Assembly (NCBI RefSeq): GCF_003122385.1
Contig: NZ_CP029255.1
Span: 744,001 to 808,000, forward strand
Direction: 5' to 3'
DNA: 64,000 nt
Source: Flavobacterium crocinum
Lineage (GTDB): Bacteria > Bacteroidota > Bacteroidia > Flavobacteriales > Flavobacteriaceae
Positions 51,539 to 61,371 of this stretch are shown piece by piece (position 1 is the first letter of the stretch; each line of letters starts with the position of its first letter). The position numbers and the translations under genes were made by a program. The notes beneath the pieces are model-generated. The model saw only the letters and a program-made list of their open reading frames with translations. It searched no databases and was not told the origin of the DNA.

Positions 51539-51642
51539 TTGTCATTCCGAGGAACGAGGAATCTTCGCTAGTAGCTCGACAAAGATTGAGGATTTACTTT
51601 ATGGAGTTTCTTGCGAAGATTCCTCGTTCCTCGGAATGACAA
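51539..51642. repeat. TCATTnCGA inverted-repeat element, copy 2
   Basis: Perfect 30-base arms (TTGTCATTCCGAGGAACGAG... at 51539 and complement at 51613-51642) with a 44-base spacer containing GCTCGACAAAGATTG, like copy 1 at 25965. Lies between the GH95 and acetylesterase genes. Confidence 0.92.
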
Positions 51643-51674
51643 AACTATCGTGTTAATCTCGCACAAGCAAATAA

Positions 51675-53621
51675 TTACTTACTCACTTTATACTTCTCAT
51701 TTGCCGTAATCATCTCCCAATTATCCGTTTTGAATGGTGATGCAGGGAATTTTTCTTTGTTGAAAAGATTAATTGTTGTATCGTCGTCTGCCCAACCGTA
51801 ATGAACTGCTACGGGATTTTGAACTTTATCGCTTGATACAATTATTTTATTGTCTTTAATTATCGCTTTCGCGGAATGAAAAACTTTGTCTGCACCTGCA
51901 ATTTCGAAACCTTTTAACTCATCATTATTTGGCGTTGATAATCCGCTGCCGATGTTATCGAAAGTAAGGATAATTTCGTTTCCTTTTATTGTTTGAGATT
52001 TATAAGTTGGTCCGCTGTGAACTTGTTTTTTGCCATAAAGATTATTCATTGCAATCGCTGCCAAACGCAAACCAATGTCTTGTTTGTTGGTTGGGTGAAT
52101 GTCTTTTGCGTTACCGATATCGGTTGTAACAGCCATTCCGGTGTTTGTTAATTTTAAAGTTTCAGATTGTGCTTCGCGAAGTTCTGCCCAACGGCTTCCT
52201 TTTTGACTGTTTCCTCCAAATTCGTCGAAAGTGGATAATTGAACGAAATAAAAAGGGAAGTTTCCTTGTTTGAATTTTGTTCTCCAATCCTTGATCATTA
52301 ACGGAAATGATTTTTTGTATTCTGCCGCTCTCCAAACATTGGCTTCTCCCTGATACCATAAAACGCCTTGCATCGCATAAGGCACTAACGGATTTACCAT
52401 GGCATTGTACAATAATGACGGATAACTGTTTGGCGAAACTTCTATTCTTACTTTTACGACATTGAATTTCCAAAGTCCTTCTAAAGGCAGATTTGAATCT
52501 TTAAAATCAATTTTTAAATCTTGCGGATCGCCGTAGATTCCGCCACCGCCACTGTAATCTGTAATTCTTACGGCGATTACGTTTGTTCCTTCTTTTAAGA
52601 CATTTGCTGGAATTTTGTAAATCCTTTTGGCATCCCAAAGATTGTTTGTTCCAATTTGAACGCCATTTATATAAGTTTGGTCTTCGTCATCGACTTTTGC
52701 TAAATGTAAAGTAGCTTCTTTTTTAGCTTGTTCTGCCGTTAAAACAATGGTTTTTCGCATCCAGACAATTCCGTCGATATTTCCGATTTGCTGGTTTTCC
52801 CAAAGTGAAGGCACTTTTATTTCTGGCCAGTTTTTGTCCTGGAAATTTGGGTTTTTAAATTGCTCTTCGTTTTCCATCGAAACATCAAAACCTTGTACTT
52901 TTTTCAGATTGTCTAAAACCGATTTTTTATAGGTTTCAAAAATAGCATTGATATCTACCGTTGGCACATTAGCAATCATCGATTTAAACTCGTCACTTTT
53001 TTCGAAAGCTTCACGGCTGGTCCAAGTTTCTACATTGGTTCCGCCCCAAGATGTATTGATGATTCCGATTGGGATTTTTAATTCTGCATACAGTTTTCTG
53101 GCGAAATAGTAGCCAACTGCTGTGAAGTTGCCCACATTTTCTTTATTGGCAACTTCCCATTTTCCTTGTTTTAAATCGTCTTTTGGAGTACCACTTAAAT
53201 CTTGTGCTACGCCAAAATGACGAATCATTGGATAATCTGCACTATTTATTTCTTTTTCAGCATTCATCGTTTTGAAAACCTGAAATTCCATATTCGATTG
53301 TCCGCTGCAAATCCAAACTTCACCAACCAAAACATTTTTGATGGTGATTTTATTTTTTCCGATAATGATCAATTCGAATGGCCCGCCGGCTTTTTCAGCA
53401 TTTAAATTTACCGTCCATTTTCCGCTTTTATCGGCTGTCGTTTTCTTAATTTGATTGTTGAAATGAATTTCTACGCTTTCATTCGCATCCGCAAAACCCC
53501 AAATTGGAATTTGCTTGTCTCTTTGAAGTACCATTCCGTCAGAGAATATTAAAGGCATTCTCACATTAGCATTAGCTAAAACACTAATTAACAGAAAAAT
53601 AAACATTACACTCTTTTTCAT
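51675..53621 (-). CDS. SASA-family carbohydrate acetylesterase
   Basis: 648 residues with a signal peptide (SVLANA). SGNH-type catalytic block: nucleophile Ser109 in CSGQSNMEF and the Asp/His pair in AKDIHPTNKQDIG. A galactose-binding-like beta-sandwich is inserted (about 260-375, ATLHLAKVDDEDQTYINGVQ). Although the family is called sialate O-acetylesterase, cluster context favours removal of acetyl groups from xyloglucan or xylan. Confidence 0.9.
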   Translation of the reverse strand: MKKSVMFIFLLISVLANANVRMPLIFSDGMVLQRDKQIPIWGFADANESVEIHFNNQIKKTTADKSGKWTVNLNAEKAGGPFELIIIGKNKITIKNVLVGEVWICSGQSNMEFQVFKTMNAEKEINSADYPMIRHFGVAQDLSGTPKDDLKQGKWEVANKENVGNFTAVGYYFARKLYAELKIPIGIINTSWGGTNVETWTSREAFEKSDEFKSMIANVPTVDINAIFETYKKSVLDNLKKVQGFDVSMENEEQFKNPNFQDKNWPEIKVPSLWENQQIGNIDGIVWMRKTIVLTAEQAKKEATLHLAKVDDEDQTYINGVQIGTNNLWDAKRIYKIPANVLKEGTNVIAVRITDYSGGGGIYGDPQDLKIDFKDSNLPLEGLWKFNVVKVRIEVSPNSYPSLLYNAMVNPLVPYAMQGVLWYQGEANVWRAAEYKKSFPLMIKDWRTKFKQGNFPFYFVQLSTFDEFGGNSQKGSRWAELREAQSETLKLTNTGMAVTTDIGNAKDIHPTNKQDIGLRLAAIAMNNLYGKKQVHSGPTYKSQTIKGNEIILTFDNIGSGLSTPNNDELKGFEIAGADKVFHSAKAIIKDNKIIVSSDKVQNPVAVHYGWADDDTTINLFNKEKFPASPFKTDNWEMITANEKYKVSK

Positions 53622-53644
53622 TTTTTTTATTTAAATATTTTTTG

Positions 53645-53721
53645 AACCATATAAGTGATATAAGATAATTTGATTTTTATTTAGCATTGCGCTTAAATTT
53701 ACTTATATCACTTATATGGTT
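53645..53721. repeat. Perfect 20-bp inverted repeat between esterase and GH5 genes
   Basis: AACCATATAAGTGATATAAG (53645-53664) and its exact complement (53702-53721), 37-base loop. Internal direct repeats (ATATAAGTGATATAAG). Confidence 0.9.
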
Positions 53722-53735
53722 TTAACCACATTTTT

Positions 53736-55226
53736 TTATTTTAATCCATCTATTAAAGCGTTTAAAGCTTGTGTATCGAAGACGGTATTATTGCTTCTAT
53801 TCATAATTCCGAAACCATTGTTTCCTAAACTTCCTTCGTCCCAATAAAAAGGTAATAATCCGTTTGCTTTTGCTGTTTTTACCACCGTTTTTAAATAATA
53901 CGCTCTTGAGTTTAAATGCAATGTCAGCGCATCTCCCGTTAAAGTGGTTCTACGGATTGCTCCAAATTCTCCCAATAAAACTGGAATTCCTTTGTCTACA
54001 AATTGCGTTTTCATCAATTTGAAATTCTTTTCTAAATCGGCTTCTTCGCCCCAAGTTGCATTTCTTTCTGTATCGGTTGTAGAATGGAAACCATTTCCCC
54101 AATAATAGAACATTTTACCCCAAGTTTCATCTTTCGTTAAACCGGCAAAATTCCAAGGTGAATAATAATGAACCTCAACCATCATTCTGCCTGATACTTT
54201 ATCTGTAGGCAATGTAGTCATTAATTTATTTGTTTTTTCGATATCTGTTGTTGGCCCTTGAACTACTAAAACACGAGTAGCATTTTTTCCTCCCGTTGAA
54301 CGAACTGCATCAATAAAAGTTTGATGATACGACGTTAAAACTGCCATTTGCGTCGCATCTTCAACAGCCGGTTCATTGGCACTTGCAAAAAGTAAATGTT
54401 CGTCAAATCCGCGTAAATGTGTTGCAATTTGTTCCCAGAACGCTTTTTGTTTGGCGTTGTTTTCTAATTTTTTAGCTTCGGTAATATTGTTTTCCAGCCA
54501 GCCCCCGTCCCAGTGAATGTTTACTACAACATACATATCGTTATCAACACAATATTGCACTACTTCTTTCACTCGGTTTAACCAATCCACTTTGATTTTT
54601 GCTGTTGCAGCATTTTCTAAATTCTGATTCCAAGAACACGGAATTCTGATGGCATTGAAACCATTTGCTTTTACAGCATCAATTAAAGCTTTGGTTACTT
54701 TTGGATTTCCCCAAGCGGTTTCTCCTCCGGTTGCTTCCAACGTATTTCCGATATTCCAGCCTAATTTGATTTTTGCTGCCAATTCAACTGCTGAACTTCC
54801 CATTCCTGACGCATCAGCTGTAATTGGATTTGTATTGTAACTTGGGTATAAACTTCCTGCAGCCTGAGAAACTGAAATTGCTTCTGAGGCAAGTTCACCA
54901 CCACTTAATGTAATCACAGCATTTCTCAAAGCTGTAGTTGTATTTTCTAAAGCAGTAATTTTTACTACAGTTTGTCCCGAAGTTCCGGCAGTCGAACTTA
55001 ACTTTATCCAGCTGACAGGATTACTCAATGTCCAAGCAACTCCATTGGAATTAACGGTTATTTCAATTGTATTTTCTTTGCTTTCAAAATCGATTTTACT
55101 GGTACTCGCAGCAAGCGTTTTTATACTTACCGGAGTTTCTTCTTTATCTGAACTGCAGGCTAAAACTCCCAGAAAAGCAAAACATAAAATAAAGCTCAAC
55201 AGATAGTCTTTGATTGTTTTTTTCAT
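53736..55226 (-). CDS. GH5 endo-glucanase lipoprotein with BACON domain
   Basis: 496 residues. Lipoprotein signal (CFAFLGVLAC) followed by SSDKEE, an acidic surface-export signal. A BACON domain (about 35-125, VAWTLSNPVSWIKLSSTAG) precedes a GH5 barrel (GWNIGNTLEATGGETAWGNP) with acid/base Glu in ASANEPAVED and nucleophile Glu in LLGEFGAI. The layout is that of BoGH5A, the surface endo-xyloglucanase of Bacteroides ovatus. Likely the initiating enzyme of the cluster. Confidence 0.92.
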   Translation of the reverse strand: MKKTIKDYLLSFILCFAFLGVLACSSDKEETPVSIKTLAASTSKIDFESKENTIEITVNSNGVAWTLSNPVSWIKLSSTAGTSGQTVVKITALENTTTALRNAVITLSGGELASEAISVSQAAGSLYPSYNTNPITADASGMGSSAVELAAKIKLGWNIGNTLEATGGETAWGNPKVTKALIDAVKANGFNAIRIPCSWNQNLENAATAKIKVDWLNRVKEVVQYCVDNDMYVVVNIHWDGGWLENNITEAKKLENNAKQKAFWEQIATHLRGFDEHLLFASANEPAVEDATQMAVLTSYHQTFIDAVRSTGGKNATRVLVVQGPTTDIEKTNKLMTTLPTDKVSGRMMVEVHYYSPWNFAGLTKDETWGKMFYYWGNGFHSTTDTERNATWGEEADLEKNFKLMKTQFVDKGIPVLLGEFGAIRRTTLTGDALTLHLNSRAYYLKTVVKTAKANGLLPFYWDEGSLGNNGFGIMNRSNNTVFDTQALNALIDGLK

Positions 55227-55260
55227 TTGGTTTGGTTTAAGTTAAGTGTAAGTTTTTAAA

Positions 55261-55293
55261 ATCAACGCCAGCTTATAGTGAGCTGGCGTTGAT
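55261..55293. repeat. Hairpin between GH5 and GH3 genes
   Basis: ATCAACGCCAGCT-TATAGTG-AGCTGGCGTTGAT, a perfect 13-bp stem. No long T-run, so mRNA stabilisation or processing is as likely as termination. Confidence 0.8.
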
Positions 55294-55323
55294 GGTTTGG
55301 TTATTTTATAGCAATAACAAGTT

Positions 55324-57561
55324 TTATTTAACTGTTACCTGAATTTCTTTTTTAATATCTCTTGAAGAGGTTCCCAATTTGATGGTGTATTTTCCTGGCT
55401 CAACTGTCCATTTTTTAGCAGCAACATCGTAGTAAGCCAATTCTTTTACCGGTACTTTGATCGTTACTTTTTCTGAACTTCCAGCTTTTACATCCGCTTT
55501 TTTGAATCCTTTTAACTCTTGTGCTGCACGAGTAATTTTAGAATCCGATTTTGAAGTATATAATTGTACTACCTCTTTTCCGTCTACTTTTCCTGTGTTT
55601 TTAACCTCAACTGTAACTTCGATTACATCGTTTTGAGCGTAAGAATCTTTATTTGCTTTTGCATTATCAAGCGCGAAAGTCGTATATGATAATCCGTAAC
55701 CAAAAGGATATAATGGTGCAACATTTTTAGTATCAAACCAACGGTATCCAATCAAGATTCCTTCAGCATAATTAACGGCTTTGTCTCCTGGGAAACTGTT
55801 TGTGGCATGCGCAGGAGAATCTTTTAAAGCAACCGGCATTGTCCAAGGTAATTTTCCTGACGGATTTACTTTTCCTAAAATAACATCAGCCAAAGCATTT
55901 CCTCCTTCAGAACCATTAAACCAAGACCAAACCACAGCTTGCGATTTTTTGCTTATTTCATTAATATCAAATGGAGCTCCGGCAACAAAAACTACAATCG
56001 TTTTTGGATTCGCTTCGATTACTTTTTTGATTAATTCTTCTTGTCCAAAAGGCAAGTGTAAATCTCTTCGGTCTGAAGCTTCTGTTTCGTAATCACGATT
56101 TGAGCCCGCAAAAATGATTGCCACGTCTGAGTTTTTGGCTGCTTCTACTGCTTCTTTAACTTTTGCATCGTCTAATTTGTCAATTGTTACCGGACCATTA
56201 GCCGTAATATTTCCTAAATTTCCTTTGTTTTTCTCATCATAACGCTCTAAATATCCTTCCGCATAATTGATTTTAACTGATGAAGGAAGTCTATTTTTAA
56301 GACCTTCAAGAGGTGTAACTTCTCTTTTTGTTTTTACTCCGGCTCCAAATCCGCCCAAAGCATTTTTCTTTGTAGCGTTATTTCCAATTACGGCGATAGA
56401 TTTTACTCCGTCTACTTTTAGCGGAAGCGCATTATTTTCATTTTTCAACAATACAATTGCTTCTGCAGCAATTTTGTAAGCATCTTGGTAATGTGCTTCG
56501 GTTGCGATGCTTCCTTTTGTACGTTCGCCTCCGCCTATTGCTTTCACTTGGAATAAAACTCTTAAAATACGTTTTACATGAAGATCAATTTCTTTCTCAG
56601 AAACTTCACCAGATTTAACTGCTGCGATTAATTTATCGGCTAAGAAAAATTCATTGAAAGGTTTTGGTGTTCCCATTTCAATATCTAAACCATTTTTCAA
56701 AGATTTTGCTGTAGAATGCACCGCAGCCCAATCTGAAACTACGATTCCTTTAAATCCCCATTCATCACGAAGGATTTTATTCAGCATATAGTCATTCTCA
56801 CATAAATATTCTCCTCTGAATTTATTGTAAGCTCCCATGATACTATACGCTTTTGCTTCTTTTACTGAAGCTTCGAAAGCAGGAAGATAAATTTCACGAA
56901 GTGTACGCTCGTCAATTTGTACATCTACAAAATCACGATTTGTCTCCTGATTGTTTGCCGCGTAATGTTTTACGCACGCCATTACGTCTTTTTCCTGTAA
57001 ACCAACAATCAAAGGCACTGCAATTTTTTTGTTCAAAAACGGATCTTCAGACATGTACTCGTACGTTCTTCCTCCAAGCGGTGTTCTTACCATATTGATG
57101 GCTGGCGAAAGCAACATATCTTTATCTCTTGCACGTAATTCTTCTCCTAAACTCGTTCCAAAAGTATGTGCCATTTCAGCATTCCATGTTGCTGCCAAAG
57201 CACCACCAGCAGGATAATAAGTTGCAAAATCGTTTGTCCAACCTGCGGGAGCCCAATTGTCTCTTGAAATTTCTTCACGAACTCCCAACGGACCATCGGC
57301 CATTTTTAATTCCGGAATTCCTAAACGTTTTACGCCTGCATTGGCAAACATACTGTTCCCGTGAAGCATTCCAATTTTTTCTTCTAATGTCATTTGCGAA
57401 ATCAATTTATCAATTTCTGCATCATGATCTGTACTTATTTCTTTTCCAACGTATTCTTCGGTTTGTGCCGAATTTGAAGCTAACGTCTGTGCATCATTTT
57501 TACAAGAAGTAAAAAATGCAAAAACCAAAGCTGATGAAAGGAATATCATTTTGTTTTTCAT
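55324..57561 (-). CDS. Glycoside hydrolase family 3 beta-glucosidase lipoprotein
   Basis: 745 residues. Lipoprotein signal (FAFFTSC), GH3 TIM barrel with nucleophile Asp in GIVVSDWAAVHS, second domain (IVLLKNENNALPLK, the general-acid region following) and C-terminal Fn3-like domain (PLYPFGYGLSYTTF). Hydrolyses beta-linked glucose (or xylose) from oligosaccharides. No acidic export signal follows the cysteine (CKNDAQT), so it may face the periplasm. Confidence 0.93.
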   Translation of the reverse strand: MKNKMIFLSSALVFAFFTSCKNDAQTLASNSAQTEEYVGKEISTDHDAEIDKLISQMTLEEKIGMLHGNSMFANAGVKRLGIPELKMADGPLGVREEISRDNWAPAGWTNDFATYYPAGGALAATWNAEMAHTFGTSLGEELRARDKDMLLSPAINMVRTPLGGRTYEYMSEDPFLNKKIAVPLIVGLQEKDVMACVKHYAANNQETNRDFVDVQIDERTLREIYLPAFEASVKEAKAYSIMGAYNKFRGEYLCENDYMLNKILRDEWGFKGIVVSDWAAVHSTAKSLKNGLDIEMGTPKPFNEFFLADKLIAAVKSGEVSEKEIDLHVKRILRVLFQVKAIGGGERTKGSIATEAHYQDAYKIAAEAIVLLKNENNALPLKVDGVKSIAVIGNNATKKNALGGFGAGVKTKREVTPLEGLKNRLPSSVKINYAEGYLERYDEKNKGNLGNITANGPVTIDKLDDAKVKEAVEAAKNSDVAIIFAGSNRDYETEASDRRDLHLPFGQEELIKKVIEANPKTIVVFVAGAPFDINEISKKSQAVVWSWFNGSEGGNALADVILGKVNPSGKLPWTMPVALKDSPAHATNSFPGDKAVNYAEGILIGYRWFDTKNVAPLYPFGYGLSYTTFALDNAKANKDSYAQNDVIEVTVEVKNTGKVDGKEVVQLYTSKSDSKITRAAQELKGFKKADVKAGSSEKVTIKVPVKELAYYDVAAKKWTVEPGKYTIKLGTSSRDIKKEIQVTVK

Positions 57562-57651
57562 AGATAGTTAGGTGTTTTGATTTAAAGAGATTCCTCACGC
57601 ATCATCTTTAAATGCAGTTAATACTATTTTTATGTTGTGGTTTTCTCTCTA

Positions 57652-59223
57652 TTATTGTTTAATCAAATTCAGCATGACAACATCATTTTCATTGATTTTA
57701 AATTCTTTACTGAAAGTTCCTTTTCCGTCAATTGTGATTTTTTCTGTCGAAATGGGTGCGCCGTTATTTTTCTCTTTTAGAGAATTAACTTGTTGACGTG
57801 TAAGCTGACTTGGTTTATTCATCGCTAAATAATCCGCGTAAGCGTCATTTACTTTATATCCTACTTTGTAAATTTCTAAAAGATATTTCCCTTTCTGCAT
57901 TCCGTCCACCTCAACTTTTACTTTTCCTTTTTCTTTTGATGGAAGATCTTTTATGTAATAGGTTTGATTCAGTTCTTTATCTCCCGGATGTGTATTGGTA
58001 AAATCCCAAAGTAAAACCTGAACATCTCCTTTTGCATTTTTAGAAGTCCAGGAAGCTTTATCCGAATTTTGAAGTTCTGTTTCTCCCAATTTATTCATTA
58101 GATAATAAGAGAAATAGGCTGGCTTTTTAATTCCCTGTGTATTCAGTAATCCGAAACCGCCGTGAAATGGCGTAAATCTTGGTCCTGCTTCTTCAAAAAT
58201 ATCGGTAAAAACCCAATATGACATTGAGTTTGCGGCATTTCCAACTTGTTTTAATTTCTGCAGAATATAAGCTGCGGAATGATAGCTATCGTGAATTGGA
58301 TCTGCCGGTGTATAAGACGAACTCCATTCTGTATAATGCAATTCTAAATTTGGTTTAGCCGATTCCGTAATCAATTTTCTAGAATGAATAATTTCACCGC
58401 TTACACTCCATTCGTCCTGATTTAAAATCGTTCCCGAAGTTCCGAATTCGTCCAAATATCCGTGTTTTACTCCGTAGGTATGCGTCGAAACAAAATCCAT
58501 CGGAACATTATTTTTAGCACAAAAATCAATTGTTTCAGAAACCCAAGCAGAACCTGCCGTTGCCGGTCCGCCGACTTTATATTCTTTGTTTACTGCTTTT
58601 ACGCCTCGGGCTGCGTAATCGTATAATTTATAATATTCTTCCTGAGTACTGCTCCAAAAACCTGGTGATAAATTCGGTTCGTTCCAAACTTCAAAATACC
58701 ATGTTTTTACTTCTTCGTCTCCGTAACGTTCTTTGAAATGCGCAGTTAGATTTCGAATCAAATCTTCCCATTTTTTATAATCTTTTGGAGGCGTTACGTT
58801 TCCTTTCCACCAAAAAATAGTTTCTTTTCCGCTTGCCAATGCATTTGGCATAAAACCTAATTCAACAAACGGTTTCATTTTCAGACTTACAATATAATCA
58901 AATAAAACGTCCACATATTGGTAGTTGTATTCCGGATTTCCTTTTTCGTCTTCGCGATAAACTGCCATATCATCAGACAATAAACCATGAAAACGGATAT
59001 ATTTAAAATCGCATTCTTTTTTAACCAATGCTAATTGTTGCTGCCAGTCGGCTCTCAAACCTTCGTTTGCTCTTCCGGCTCCAATGCATTCTTTAAACAT
59101 GGTGTTTAATTTTCCTGCTTCTTTTTTAAAATCAACTTTTATGATTCGGTTTTCAGCATTATTGTTTTGTCCAATGATTTGGATGGAATGAATTAAAACC
59201 AGTACTATTAAAATTCTTTTCAT
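57652..59223 (-). CDS. Glycoside hydrolase family 39 (beta-xylosidase-like)
   Basis: 523 residues with signal peptide (IQIIGQ). GH39 barrel with acid/base Glu in FEVWNEPNLSPGFW and nucleophile Glu in LHYTEWSSSYTP. Family activities include beta-xylosidase and alpha-L-iduronidase; the xylosidase reading fits the neighbours. A C-terminal beta domain follows at about 405-520. Confidence 0.9.
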   Translation of the reverse strand: MKRILIVLVLIHSIQIIGQNNNAENRIIKVDFKKEAGKLNTMFKECIGAGRANEGLRADWQQQLALVKKECDFKYIRFHGLLSDDMAVYREDEKGNPEYNYQYVDVLFDYIVSLKMKPFVELGFMPNALASGKETIFWWKGNVTPPKDYKKWEDLIRNLTAHFKERYGDEEVKTWYFEVWNEPNLSPGFWSSTQEEYYKLYDYAARGVKAVNKEYKVGGPATAGSAWVSETIDFCAKNNVPMDFVSTHTYGVKHGYLDEFGTSGTILNQDEWSVSGEIIHSRKLITESAKPNLELHYTEWSSSYTPADPIHDSYHSAAYILQKLKQVGNAANSMSYWVFTDIFEEAGPRFTPFHGGFGLLNTQGIKKPAYFSYYLMNKLGETELQNSDKASWTSKNAKGDVQVLLWDFTNTHPGDKELNQTYYIKDLPSKEKGKVKVEVDGMQKGKYLLEIYKVGYKVNDAYADYLAMNKPSQLTRQQVNSLKEKNNGAPISTEKITIDGKGTFSKEFKINENDVVMLNLIKQ

Positions 59224-59243
59224 CTGAAAATTGTTTTTGTTAT

Positions 59244-59349
59244 CCTAACAGGTTTTAGAAACCTGTTAGGTATTTATTTTACCCAATCTAAAAGTTTCTT
59301 TATTTGTGATGTGATAGTGATACCTAACAGGTTTTGGAAACCTGTTAGG
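59244..59349. repeat. Two inverted CCTAACAGG hairpins
   Basis: TATCCTAACAGG...GGTAT (59244-59270 core) and ATACCTAACAGG...GGATA (59323-59349 core). Each is a perfect 12-bp hairpin, and the second is the reverse complement of the first, giving a four-armed inverted repeat between the GH39 and GH97 genes. Confidence 0.9.
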
Positions 59350-59364
59350 ATACTAAATCTATAA

Positions 59365-61371
59365 TTATAATTTTTTAAATCTCACTGCTCCACCGCCAGC
59401 TCCGCCTAATTTCAATTGTAATTTATCTGAAGCTTTTACTGTTTTCTTAGAAATGGCAACTGCTTCTGGATTGTGTGTTTGATCTGTTCCTTCAGCATCA
59501 ACATAAATTTGTGCTTCGTAAGTGGCATTTGGATCTAAGAATGATAATGCAACCTCAACATTTCGCGGTTTTTCATTTGTCAAAGTTCCTAAGTACCAGT
59601 CTGCGCTGTTTCTGTCTTTTCTTGCTGTGGTAATGTATTCACCAATTTTACCTTCTAAGATTTTAGTGTCTTCCCAATCTGTCGGAACGTCTTTTAAGAA
59701 TTGTAAAGCTGGTTTTCCTTCGTAGTTTTCAGGAAGATCGGCCAACATTTGAATTGGAGAATAAAGTGTTACATACAATGCCAATTGCTGTCCAACTGTT
59801 CCCTGAATTCTTTTTCCGGGATAACCTTGTTTTACCTCAACATCAAAAATTCCAGGCGTAAAATCCATTGGTCCGGAAAGTAATCTTGTGAATGGAATAA
59901 TAGTCAAATGGTTTGGCGGATTTCCTTCGCTCCAAGCATTATATTCTTGTCCACGCGCTGCTTCTCTTGAAACCATGTTTGGAAAAGTCCTTCTTTCTCC
60001 TGTATCTTTAATTGATTCGTGGTAAAGAACTGCTAAATCATATTGAGCTGCTTTTTCTAAAATGTATCTGAAATAATTTACTCCAAACTGCCCGAAATGC
60101 ATTTGTTTCATATTCAGTTTAGAACCAACATGACCAATTTTTACGGTATGAATTCCTAGTTTTTTGTATAAAGCAAAACCTTCGTCAACTTCTTTTAAAT
60201 AGTTAATTAAGTTTGAACCTGTTTCGTGGTAACCGATTAATTCGATGTTCTTTTTCTTTCCGTATTCCACTACTTTTTCAAGATCGAAATTGTCTGCGCT
60301 TTTTGTAAAGCTGAACATGTGCATACGGTTTTCATACCACGCTGGCGTCCAACCTTTATTCCAGCCTTCGATCAATAAATGATGGAAACCTTCTTTTGCT
60401 GTAAAATCGATATATTCTTCGGCGTGTTTTGTTGTTGCACCTTGTTTGTCGCTTTCCCAGAAAGTATATTTCCCAATATGCATTCCCCACCAAATTCCTA
60501 AGTATTTATAAGGTTTGAAATAGTTGTTGGTATTCTTTAATTTGTTTGGTTCGTTTAAGTTTAAAACTAAATAAGAAGTGATTAATTCTCCCGGATTTTC
60601 TCCAATTTGAATCGTTCTCCAAGAAGAAGTAAACGAGTCTTTCACACGAACTTTAATTCCGTCAGCCCAAGGCACTAAATCCGATTTTAATTCTGTTCCT
60701 TTTGTGTTTACCAAAGTCATACTCGCAAAATCAATCAGGTTTGCTTCATGGAAACTTAACGCTAATCCGCTTTTGCTTTCGATTGTTAAGGGAGTTAAAA
60801 CGGTATCTAATGTACTTACCGGTGCATCTTTAAATAAATATTCGTCACGATCTGGTCGGTTTGCAGGAATCCACCATGCTTTTCCGTCTTCTTTAAGGTT
60901 AAAAGTGGTTTTTTCATCCATGATGAAAATACTGTCTTTTACATTTTGTTTTGGATACACATATCTAAAAGCTACTCCATCGTCAAAAGCACGAAACTGA
61001 ATCTGCAACTTTCTTTTGTTTCCTGTTTTCTGCTGTAAATCGACTACCAATTGATTGTAGTGATTTCGGATGTTTTTCTTTTCTCCCCAAACTTGTTCCC
61101 AGGTTTCATCAAACGTAGAAGTTTTAGCTCCTTTAATTTCAAAATTTAAACTTAAGTCTTCATTTCCTTTCAATACAAAACCCATATCTGACGGAGAAAT
61201 TACTTCTGTCTTTCCGTGAGAAACTGCATATTTTGGAGCATTTTTTACCAGCTCAAATTTGATTTTGTTTTTTCCGTTTGGCGATGCCAATTCGTAAGCG
61301 CTTTTCGTTTTTTGACTGTAGCCTATTGCTATCGAAAACAATACGGCTGGGAGAATTAGATAGTTTTTCAT
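59365..61371 (-). CDS. Glycoside hydrolase family 97 (alpha-glucosidase type)
   Basis: 668 residues with signal peptide (SIAIGYSQ). N-terminal beta-sandwich, catalytic barrel with YHESIKDTGERRTFPN and REAARGQEYNAWSEG. The Glu residues in these segments match the inverting SusB-type alpha-glucosidase branch, not the retaining alpha-galactosidase branch. In this cluster its target could be an alpha-linked glucose, or galactose if specificity has shifted. C-terminal beta domain ends in GGGAVRFKKL. Confidence 0.9.
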   Translation of the reverse strand: MKNYLILPAVLFSIAIGYSQKTKSAYELASPNGKNKIKFELVKNAPKYAVSHGKTEVISPSDMGFVLKGNEDLSLNFEIKGAKTSTFDETWEQVWGEKKNIRNHYNQLVVDLQQKTGNKRKLQIQFRAFDDGVAFRYVYPKQNVKDSIFIMDEKTTFNLKEDGKAWWIPANRPDRDEYLFKDAPVSTLDTVLTPLTIESKSGLALSFHEANLIDFASMTLVNTKGTELKSDLVPWADGIKVRVKDSFTSSWRTIQIGENPGELITSYLVLNLNEPNKLKNTNNYFKPYKYLGIWWGMHIGKYTFWESDKQGATTKHAEEYIDFTAKEGFHHLLIEGWNKGWTPAWYENRMHMFSFTKSADNFDLEKVVEYGKKKNIELIGYHETGSNLINYLKEVDEGFALYKKLGIHTVKIGHVGSKLNMKQMHFGQFGVNYFRYILEKAAQYDLAVLYHESIKDTGERRTFPNMVSREAARGQEYNAWSEGNPPNHLTIIPFTRLLSGPMDFTPGIFDVEVKQGYPGKRIQGTVGQQLALYVTLYSPIQMLADLPENYEGKPALQFLKDVPTDWEDTKILEGKIGEYITTARKDRNSADWYLGTLTNEKPRNVEVALSFLDPNATYEAQIYVDAEGTDQTHNPEAVAISKKTVKASDKLQLKLGGAGGGAVRFKKL

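Noticed and set aside
57129..57512. 127-residue plus-strand ORF opposite GH3
   Set aside because: Antisense shadow of the GH3 N-terminal coding region with no family-like sequence.
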